A stretch of 64,000 nt of DNA, from positions 1 through 64,000 of the forward strand of contig CAMVID010000017.1 in assembly GCA_947167445.1 (NCBI GenBank), read 5' to 3'. A model generated the notes under the pieces. The model was not told where the DNA came from and searched no databases. It saw only the letters and a program-made list of their open reading frames with translations. Below are positions 1 through 6,834 of this stretch, one piece after another. This DNA comes from G11 sp947167445. Its GTDB lineage: Bacteria > Bacillota > Clostridia > Lachnospirales > Lachnospiraceae. The position numbers and the translations under genes are program-made. Position 1 is the stretch's first letter; the number at the start of each line of letters is the position of its first letter.

Positions 1-55
1 TTAGAGCAACCGGCTCATAACCGGTCGGTCCTGGGTTCGAGTCCCCGAAGGTCCA
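1..55 (+). tRNA. tRNA-Met (CAU), 5' end outside the window
   Basis: The anticodon stem ACCGG/CCGGT encloses the loop CTCATAA with anticodon CAT at 16-18. The T arm follows, and the 3' acceptor strand AAGGTCC ends at 54 with discriminator A55. The D arm and 5' acceptor strand are cut off. The sequence looks like clostridial elongator tRNA-Met; a tRNA-Ile whose C34 becomes lysidine cannot be excluded from CAT alone. CCA is not encoded. Confidence 0.85.
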
Positions 56-85
56 CTACAATTTAATCTTTTTGTCAAATGATTT

Positions 86-159
86 GGCCTGGTGGCTCAG
101 CTGGTTAGAGCGCCGCCCTGTCACGGCGGAGGTCGTGGGTTCGAACCCCATCCGGGTCG
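86..159 (+). tRNA. tRNA-Asp (GUC)
   Basis: A complete cloverleaf. Acceptor GGCCTGG (86-92) pairs with CCGGGTC (152-158), discriminator G159. The anticodon loop CTGTCAC sits between CCGCC and GGCGG and gives GTC. It is the second gene of a three-tRNA cluster, 30 bases after tRNA-Met. No CCA is encoded. Confidence 0.95.
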
Positions 160-186
160 TTTGGCGAAAGCCATCAAACTAAATAT

Positions 187-270
187 GCCGGCGTGGCGGA
201 ACTGGCAGACGCGCGGGACTTAAAATCCCGTTGTAGCAATACAGTACCGGTTCGATTCCGGTCGCCGGCA
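187..270 (+). tRNA. tRNA-Leu (UAA)
   Basis: A class II tRNA with a long variable arm. Acceptor GCCGGCG (187-193) pairs with CGCCGGC (263-269), discriminator A270. The anticodon loop CTTAAAA between CGGGA and TCCCG gives TAA. It is the last gene of the cluster and a strong terminator begins 10 bases later. Confidence 0.95.
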
Positions 271-279
271 GCAAATTAA

Positions 280-320
280 AGAGCTATAAACGCCGCATAC
301 ACGGCATTTATAGCTCTTTT
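280..320 (+). terminator. Rho-independent terminator of the tRNA cluster
   Basis: A 16-bp stem with one mismatch (AGAGCTATAAA followed by CGCCG, pairing with CGGCA then TTTATAGCTCT) closes a short loop and runs into TTTT. It lies directly after tRNA-Leu. Confidence 0.85.
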
Positions 321-421
321 CTGTTTCTGTAACAGCTTGGATTTATGGTAGGAATGAATTGCATTCTTTGGAAAATGCTGATATTATTTTGGAATGTAAT
401 GCATGAAATGAGGGAGTAGCT

Positions 422-1615
422 ATGTTATCAACATTATCAAATTATTCTTTTCCAATCGTATCAGCGATTATGTTCTTTCCCACTGTTGCCTGCTTGATCA
501 CAGTTCCGTTTTTGGTTTGGAATTATCGCAAGTATAACGGTCTCTCGGCAATGAGAGCAACGGTGATTTTTTCCTTTGTATTCTATATGATGTGCGCTTT
601 CTTCCTGACGCTTTTGCCGTTACCGACCATTGAAGAAGTGCTTAACAGTAAACCGGTAAAGTTTAATAATCAATTATTTAATAATATAGAGGCTGTCATG
701 AGAAGTGCCGGCTTTGTGGCAGGTGATACATCCACTTGGTTTGTGGCAGCCAACTGGAAAGCAGCATTAAAATCATTCATGCTTTTCCAGATTATTGCTA
801 ATATCGTTATGCAGATTCCTCTTGGTTTTTACCTAAGATATTACTTTAGAGTAAGCTGGAAGAAGGCAGTAGGAATTGGGTTTTTAACAAGTTTATTTTA
901 TGAAATGACTCAGCTTTCCGGTGTGTGGGGCATATATCCATATGCTTTCCGCTGCCCTGACGTGGATGATCTCATGAACAATACCCTTGGGTGCATGATA
1001 GGATTCTGGATGGCGCCGATTCTTATGCGTTTTCTGCCCTCCGTGGATGACATGGATTCAGTTGCCGCAGAAAGGGGTAAAAAGCTTGGAATTATCCGTG
1101 CGTTTACAGCGTTCTCCGTGGATTGGATTGTGTGTAATGTGATTAATTTGGGAGTGAATTATGTGGCATATCACTTCTTTGAGAAGTATATTTTCTCGGA
1201 TGTGCTTCAGGTTCAGCTTTTCAAACTTCTGATTTTGGCGGGATACTTTATCTGGCTTCCCAGACATTGGAAGAAGCAGACCATCGGAAATGCCCTTGTA
1301 AAGGTGAAGATTGTGAGCGATGCAGACAAAGAAAGAAAGGTAACCGGCAGAGAATTGCTTTACCGAAACCTGCTCCTTTATTTCGCAGAGCCTATGATGA
1401 TTTTTATCTCTGCTATATTGGTAATTAATACTGCAATCAGCTATATGGCATCCGATGCCACAAACTTTCAGCGCACTGTGTTGACGGTTGCCTGCATTGT
1501 TTATTTCCCAATTTTCCTGGCAATCCTTTTAAACAGCGTTGCCAAGAAAGGCGGCTTGCCGCATAATACCTGGACCAAGACTCATTTGGAACTTGAGGAA
1601 AAACATGAGGAATAA
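422..1615 (+). CDS. VanZ-like / RDD fusion membrane protein
   Basis: A 397-residue polytopic membrane protein. Residues 1-210 look like a VanZ-family domain: several hydrophobic helices and the family's characteristic stretch FYEMTQLSG followed by PDVDDLMNNTLG. Residues 225-390 resemble an RDD domain, with RAFTAFSVDWIV at its start and further membrane helices. VanZ proteins are linked to resistance to glycopeptides and lipopeptides and to surface physiology. RDD proteins are membrane proteins of mostly unknown role, some linked to ion transport. The VanZ-RDD arrangement recurs in Firmicutes, but the substrate is unknown. The gene stands alone, about 100 bases after the tRNA terminator, and no partner gene follows. 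An ATG at 422 is preceded by a GAGGGAG-like site. Confidence 0.8.
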   Translation: MLSTLSNYSFPIVSAIMFFPTVACLITVPFLVWNYRKYNGLSAMRATVIFSFVFYMMCAFFLTLLPLPTIEEVLNSKPVKFNNQLFNNIEAVMRSAGFVAGDTSTWFVAANWKAALKSFMLFQIIANIVMQIPLGFYLRYYFRVSWKKAVGIGFLTSLFYEMTQLSGVWGIYPYAFRCPDVDDLMNNTLGCMIGFWMAPILMRFLPSVDDMDSVAAERGKKLGIIRAFTAFSVDWIVCNVINLGVNYVAYHFFEKYIFSDVLQVQLFKLLILAGYFIWLPRHWKKQTIGNALVKVKIVSDADKERKVTGRELLYRNLLLYFAEPMMIFISAILVINTAISYMASDATNFQRTVLTVACIVYFPIFLAILLNSVAKKGGLPHNTWTKTHLELEEKHEE

Positions 1616-1728
1616 CTTCAGGATAAAAATCAAGGAAGCTTTTGGGGAAACTTTGGGAGAGCTTAGGAAACGCCAAGAAAAACGCTTAGGAAAGTAGTTC
1701 CTCACATAATAAAAATGTGATTTCTTCA

Positions 1729-1861
1729 TTTTGTTATGCTTTAAAAAGTGTTATGTTAACTAATTCTTGTTTGAATAGCGGATAAATCAGGGAAAAACCC
1801 GGATTTATCCGCTATTTTTGCCTTATTTGGGGTAATTTGGGGCCATAAGAGCATAACAAAA
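1729..1861. repeat. Nested inverted repeats around a GCGGATAAATC hairpin
   Basis: The outer 12-bp arms TTTTGTTATGCT (1729-1740) and AGCATAACAAAA (1850-1861) are perfect complements. Inside lies a hairpin with ATAGCGGATAAATC (1775-1788) and GATTTATCCGCTAT (1802-1815), extended by GGG/CCC across an A-G mismatch, with a 5-base loop and a T5 tail. The inner hairpin could act as a terminator for the upstream gene, but the same arm recurs downstream without a T tract, which points to a dispersed palindromic repeat. Confidence 0.75.
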
Positions 1862-1948
1862 CGACAAAATCGTGGTTTTATTATGCGTGACACAAGAAAG
1901 TGACATCTTATGTAAACCAAAATGACGGATAATCTAAGGAGAGGAAGA

Positions 1949-2022
1949 GATTTATCCGCTCAGAGGAAGACATAGGGGAAAGAACGGCGGATAAATCAAG
2001 AAAGAAGAGCAATTTATCCGCC
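1949..2022. repeat. Further copies of the GCGGATAAATC palindrome arm
   Basis: GATTTATCCGC at 1949-1959 pairs with GCGGATAAATC at 1987-1997 (27-base loop). A third arm, ATTTATCCGCC, follows at 2012-2022. They match the arms of the hairpin at 1775-1815, so five copies of one 11-base word lie within 250 bases in both orientations. Confidence 0.75.
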
Positions 2023-2120
2023 CACAGAGCAACAAAAAGAACAACAACCATCAAAATTCTCTCAAATAATCAGAATACTTTGCATTGTAGAAACAAATGT
2101 GGTAAAATTCCTTATATGCG

Positions 2121-2176
2121 ATACTGCAAACAAAGTGGTACTGCAAAAAAAGTGGTACAGCAAACGATGCAGTACC
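2121..2176. repeat. Three tandem 17-base repeats upstream of the FIST gene
   Basis: The units ATACTGCAAACAAAGTG (2121-2137), GTACTGCAAAAAAAGTG (2138-2154) and a shorter GTACAGCAAACGATG (2155-2169) follow head to tail. An inverted word TGCAGTACC (2168-2176) can pair with GGTACTGCA (2137-2145). The position about 80 bases before the FIST start would suit an operator array. The function is inferred only. Confidence 0.65.
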
Positions 2177-2256
2177 GCACATGAAATAACCAGGGGGACT
2201 TTATGGATTAAATGAATAGTTGATATAGGGGGACATATGCGATGTAGGAGGTTCCT

Positions 2257-3372
2257 ATGAGTAGATGTATTTCAGTGATGAGTATAAACCCTGATGCAGC
2301 AAAGGCAGTGGAGGAAGTATGCGCCAAGATTGACGCGGAAGTTGAACTCCCTAAGGCTTTGCTGTTTTTTTCTAATAAGGAAATATTTGCTGAGGCTGCC
2401 AGGATGCTTAGAGAGAAGTATCCTTCAACCGTAACAATGGGCAGCACCACATACATGAACATGATAGAAGGAAAGAAGAGCCACGCCGGATTATCTGTAA
2501 TGGCGCTATTCTCAGGGGTTGAGGTTTCCTGCGGATATCTTGAGGAGATAAGCAGGCATCCCATGAACTATGTTAAGAGGGTTACGGATGCGTTAAACAC
2601 TCTTGAATCCTCGCAGGACACTGTTTGCATTGAATTTACCCCTGCTTTTATTGTTGCTGAGGAATTTGTCCTTGATACCTTCTATGAGGCCTTAAAGGGC
2701 ACAAATGTAGGTGTTATAGGCGGATCTACGGGAGGCAAATTCGGGGACAAGGAAACCATGGTTTCCTTAAACGGTGAAGTCTATAAGGATGCCACTGTTT
2801 TCATGTTCATCAGAAATCTCAAAGGAAAGATAGCTCTATACAGGGAGAACGTGTATAAGCTTACGGATAAACAGCTGGTGGTAACGGATGTGGACATTTC
2901 CGAGAGGAAGGTTTACGAGTTTAACGACAGACCGGCACTTCAGGTAATGGAAGAAATCTTCCATGCAAACGATGATGATATAGCGAAGAAGCTGGAGGGT
3001 CATCCAATAGGAAGACTGGAAGGAAATGATGTACTAATCACAGACGTAAACACTATTAATGACGACGGTTCCTTCACTTATCTTGCCAGAGTCTACAACA
3101 TGACCAAGGTTTCCATTCTGGAACTTGATGACCTTAAGAAGGTCTGGGATAGAACCACAAATGAATGCGGGAAACTTATAAAGAATCCTGAATTTGCCCT
3201 GGTGATCAACTGTGCCGGAAGGGCCAAAACCTTCGAGAGCATGGGCACCCTGGACGAGTTTGCAGACAGGATGAACGAGAGGTTTCCGACCTATGTAACA
3301 CTTTCGGGTTTTGGGGAGCAGCTAAACGAATTCCATTTCAACAAAACCATGGTTTTGGCAATGTTTGAATAA
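2257..3372 (+). CDS. FIST-domain sensor protein
   Basis: A 371-residue soluble protein that fits the FIST N and FIST C domains. The C-terminal SGFGEQLNEFHFNKTMVLAMF is the recognisable FIST_C ending, and the region around GVIGGSTGGKFG belongs to the N half. FIST proteins are predicted ligand sensors, perhaps for amino acids, often coupled to signalling proteins. Here it precedes a hydrogenase-like sensor with degenerate c-di-GMP domains and two hybrid kinases by only 26 bases, so it is probably the input member of that island. AGGAGG lies six bases before the ATG. The direct repeats just upstream may control it. Confidence 0.85.
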   Translation: MSRCISVMSINPDAAKAVEEVCAKIDAEVELPKALLFFSNKEIFAEAARMLREKYPSTVTMGSTTYMNMIEGKKSHAGLSVMALFSGVEVSCGYLEEISRHPMNYVKRVTDALNTLESSQDTVCIEFTPAFIVAEEFVLDTFYEALKGTNVGVIGGSTGGKFGDKETMVSLNGEVYKDATVFMFIRNLKGKIALYRENVYKLTDKQLVVTDVDISERKVYEFNDRPALQVMEEIFHANDDDIAKKLEGHPIGRLEGNDVLITDVNTINDDGSFTYLARVYNMTKVSILELDDLKKVWDRTTNECGKLIKNPEFALVINCAGRAKTFESMGTLDEFADRMNERFPTYVTLSGFGEQLNEFHFNKTMVLAMFE

Positions 3373-3398
3373 TCCAGTGTATAAATGGGAGAAAAGAT

Positions 3399-6300
3399 AT
3401 GGCTAGATACAACGGCGGTACCGTCTATACCAATGAAAAATGTATAGCTTGTAATAAATGCGTTACCCATTGCCCGATTTTTGGCGCCAATGTTTCGGTT
3501 GGCACTGCGGATAAAAGGAAGATTCTCGTTGATGAGAGAAAGTGCACCAACTGCGGTGTCTGCATCAACGTTTGTTCCCATGGAGCCAGAAATTACAAAG
3601 ACAACTTCAAAGAGGTAATGGAAGCTTTGGAAAAAGGCGTCAAACTCTCCTTTGTTGTCGACAGTGGTTTCTTTATGTTTTATGGGGAAAAAGCTTATCA
3701 GGCCCTGGGATACATGGCTTCATTGGGAGTAGAGCATGTGTATGATACTTCCTTCGGCGCCGAGATAGCTTTCTGGACTACAGGAAAATATCTGAAGGAC
3801 AATGCAAATACGCCGCCGTCAGAGAGGGCGTTTATTATAAACTCCTGCCCTTCACTTGTGGATGCCATAGAGCTTTATCATCCGTCTCTCGTGAAGAAAA
3901 TAATCCCCGTGCATTCCCCGGTGGCCAGCACCGTCATCTATGCCAGGGAATATCTTAATGACAAAAACGACCTGGTCTACTTAGGGCCCTGCGTTTCCAT
4001 AATGAGCGAGATGAATGAGATTAAGGACAGGTGTGAGGTTAAATATTTCATATCTTCAAAGAACCTTATGAACAGGATTAAAGATGTGGAAATAGAGCGG
4101 TATGAGCGACGCTCCGACATTACTCCTAAGGGAATGGGTAAGCTTTCTTCAAGCCCCGGTGTATTTATCGAAGCTATGGGACTTTTCGTCAACGTCTCCG
4201 AAAAAATGGTGTTTTATTCAGATTTAAGCAAGGAAACCTTTGACAAACTTGAGATGTTCTCAGAGCCTGAATATGAGGTTATGCAGCCCCTGGCGGTTGA
4301 AGTTAAGGCATGCCATGATGGATGTTTATTGGGCCCCGGCATTGATACCGAGGCTTATGATGCTGTGGAGGTTTTTACAAGACTCGCAAATTCCAGAAAA
4401 AAGGAATATGACGTTAACGATAAGCTTTCGGAAAGAGAGCAGATCTGGGAGCTAGTCAACAACATTAATACTGAAATAAATAAGCTTAAATATGAGGATT
4501 TCATAAGAGACTACGGAGATAAGTATATTCAGCCTTACAGAATCCCTGAAAGTACATACGATGAAATCTACCAGACCATGTTAAAGGATACAGAGCAGAA
4601 ACGTCACATCGACTGCGGTTCCTGCGGATATAGTACCTGTAAGGATATGGCCAGTGCCATTGCCTATGGATACAGCCGTAAGGAAAACTGTATTCATTAT
4701 ATGAATGATGTCATGTCCAGACGCTACATGTATAACCAGCTCACAAACCTTTATAACAGTGAGGTTTACATCGGAAAAGCCATTCAGAAGGTGAAAACCA
4801 ACCCGGATAAGAAGTATTTCGTCTGTGGCGGAAACGTTAATAAGTTAGGTATAATCAACGACATTTACGGGCATTCAAAGGGAGATGCCGTCCTTAGACT
4901 GGTGGCCGACAGACTCAGGCAGGTAGTGGGGGAGGATGACCTTTGCGGTTATTTTGGAGGAGGTAACTTCTCCATATTCATGGAATATATCCCGGAGAAT
5001 ATCAACAGGCTGACGAGCCTTGAAAGATTTGACGCCAAGGCTTTGGGAATTGAACAGCCTGTAACCATGAGATTTGGAATAAATATCATAGAAAACACAG
5101 ATGAAAACATATCCGTCATGGTCAACTATTCCTTTATGGCTTCCAGAATCCAGGTTTCAGCTGCAAGAAATACTTTCACTTATTTTTCCGGAGAGTTAAA
5201 AGCGGCTATTTCTCATGAAACGGAAATGATCTCCAAAATCCAGAAGGCCCTGGTAAATGACGAGTTCAGTATTCTCTTCAGACCCAAATATGATATAGCA
5301 AGCAGAACTCTGGTAGGTGGTGAGGTTAAGTGTCATTGGGTCGATCATGAAGGCAAGACCTACGGATATGAAGAGTATGTGGCCATAGCAGAGAAAAACG
5401 GCCTCATCCAGGATATAGATATAAGGATATGGACCAAAGCCTTTGAAACAATAAGGCGTTGGCTTGATTCCGGTGTGGAATTCCCCAAACTTGACATTAT
5501 GATGTCAATGAAAAGTGCCCTCGATGAGAGAATGATTGAAGAGATCTCAAAGTTAAAGGATAAGTATAAGATTTCCAATCATCATGTGAGATTTACCATT
5601 TCTGAAAAGTCACTGGAGTATGACCCCCAAAGACTTGCAAAGAGACTCCGTTTCATAAGAAATCTTGGTTATCAGGTAGCTATAAGCGATTTTGGTACAG
5701 GCCAGTCATCTCTGGATGTTTTGACAGACGGAAGTATCGAAGTAATCAGGATTGATCTGGATAACCTTACTTCTGATGAAGAAAATGAAGACAGAGGCGG
5801 AATGGTTCTTTCTGCCATTTCAAGAATGACTCAGGACCTTGATGTATTTACCGAGGCAGATAATGTAAGAAATGAAGCCCAGGCAGGCTTCTTAAAGAGT
5901 ATAGGAATAAATGTGGGTGAGGGAGCACTTTTCTCTGATGACCTCAAAGAGCATGAGTTTGTGGAACTTCTGAAAAACACGGAAAAGAGTACAGTCTTTG
6001 AGAAGAAGGTTTCCACAGGAAAAATAGATATCGGCAGGTTCTATGATTCATCATCCTACGAAAGCATAATGTTTGAGATGTTTTCAGGTCCTGCGGCAAT
6101 TGTTGAGTATGACGAATCGGACGAGAACCTTATAATTGCCAGAATCAACAACGATGCGGCTAAGATTTTCAGCAATGAACCTCTTTCTGTTAGGGAATTT
6201 CAGGATATTTTTAATGAGTTCATTAAGGGCAGAGGAAGAGGAAACATAAGAACAATAATTGACAACATCGGTATCGAAAACGACATAGTGATTAAGTTTA

Positions 6301-6830
6301 GAACCAGTGAGAGAACAACCCATGCCGAAAAATGGGTGCAGGCCACCATCAAGGAACTCAGCAGAGTAGATGACAGGCATATTTTCTACATCCAATTCCT
6401 GGATATAACCGATGAGCAGCTGATTAATGATGCCATAAGACTGTCAAATGCACAGATGGCCCATATCATGCAAAATGAGGGTTGTGGAAACTGTTTCATT
6501 TGCGCATGGCAGTCATCCAACGAACTTAATGAAAGGCTGAGGATGGGTGTCCTTAAAGTCAGTGACACTTTAAGCCAGCTACTTGGTTATTCCAAGGAAG
6601 AAATAAGCGGATGGAGCGAGAAGGAAATCGAAAGAGTCATTCATCCCATGGAAAGAAGAGAATTCATGAATTCTTTTGAGAAAGCTCTCCTTGATGAAAA
6701 CAGCGCACACGAATTTACCAATAAGATACAGAACAAATCGGGCTATTTTAAAAAGGTTAAAGTAGTTATGACATCAGTGAGACTGGAGGATAACTCTCAC
6801 CTGGCATATCTTAACGTTGTAGGAGATTAG
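3399..6830 (+). CDS. [FeFe]-hydrogenase-like iron-sulfur sensor with degenerate GGDEF-EAL and PAS domains
   Basis: 1143 residues. Residues 1-70 carry two 4Fe-4S motifs (CIACNKCVTHCP and CTNCGVCINVCS). Residues 75-330 resemble the hydrogenase large-subunit C domain: the four H-cluster cysteine positions appear as C150 (NSCPS), C198 (GPC), C305 and C309 (KACHDGC). The proton-transfer cysteine next to the first is serine, which favours a sensory role. An extra cluster motif CGSCGYSTC lies near 406-414. A GGDEF-like domain (about 445-600) has GGGNF in place of GGDEF. The EAL-like domain (about 610-860) has EVK for EAL and SDFGTGQSS for DDFGTGYSS. Two PAS-like segments end the protein. It is probably a redox or H2 sensor that binds c-di-GMP or partners rather than making or degrading it. 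It is co-oriented and tightly spaced with its neighbours. Confidence 0.8.
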   Translation: MARYNGGTVYTNEKCIACNKCVTHCPIFGANVSVGTADKRKILVDERKCTNCGVCINVCSHGARNYKDNFKEVMEALEKGVKLSFVVDSGFFMFYGEKAYQALGYMASLGVEHVYDTSFGAEIAFWTTGKYLKDNANTPPSERAFIINSCPSLVDAIELYHPSLVKKIIPVHSPVASTVIYAREYLNDKNDLVYLGPCVSIMSEMNEIKDRCEVKYFISSKNLMNRIKDVEIERYERRSDITPKGMGKLSSSPGVFIEAMGLFVNVSEKMVFYSDLSKETFDKLEMFSEPEYEVMQPLAVEVKACHDGCLLGPGIDTEAYDAVEVFTRLANSRKKEYDVNDKLSEREQIWELVNNINTEINKLKYEDFIRDYGDKYIQPYRIPESTYDEIYQTMLKDTEQKRHIDCGSCGYSTCKDMASAIAYGYSRKENCIHYMNDVMSRRYMYNQLTNLYNSEVYIGKAIQKVKTNPDKKYFVCGGNVNKLGIINDIYGHSKGDAVLRLVADRLRQVVGEDDLCGYFGGGNFSIFMEYIPENINRLTSLERFDAKALGIEQPVTMRFGINIIENTDENISVMVNYSFMASRIQVSAARNTFTYFSGELKAAISHETEMISKIQKALVNDEFSILFRPKYDIASRTLVGGEVKCHWVDHEGKTYGYEEYVAIAEKNGLIQDIDIRIWTKAFETIRRWLDSGVEFPKLDIMMSMKSALDERMIEEISKLKDKYKISNHHVRFTISEKSLEYDPQRLAKRLRFIRNLGYQVAISDFGTGQSSLDVLTDGSIEVIRIDLDNLTSDEENEDRGGMVLSAISRMTQDLDVFTEADNVRNEAQAGFLKSIGINVGEGALFSDDLKEHEFVELLKNTEKSTVFEKKVSTGKIDIGRFYDSSSYESIMFEMFSGPAAIVEYDESDENLIIARINNDAAKIFSNEPLSVREFQDIFNEFIKGRGRGNIRTIIDNIGIENDIVIKFRTSERTTHAEKWVQATIKELSRVDDRHIFYIQFLDITDEQLINDAIRLSNAQMAHIMQNEGCGNCFICAWQSSNELNERLRMGVLKVSDTLSQLLGYSKEEISGWSEKEIERVIHPMERREFMNSFEKALLDENSAHEFTNKIQNKSGYFKKVKVVMTSVRLEDNSHLAYLNVVGD

Positions 6831-6834
6831 AGAA

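Larger units (their letters stand above)
1616..2256. other. 640-base intergenic region rich in palindromes and tandem repeats
   Basis: No credible coding region is present. The stretch contains a small hairpin TCACAT/ATGTGA near 1701-1720, a nested inverted repeat at 1729-1861, further copies of the same arm at 1949-2022, and three tandem 17-base repeats at 2121-2170 just upstream of the FIST gene. The repeated elements are listed separately. Confidence 0.8.

Noticed and set aside
1887..1904. A fourth GTGAC direct repeat as SARP site
   Set aside because: Spacing is 13 bases rather than 11, the words are shorter, and no -10 box lies 10 bases downstream.
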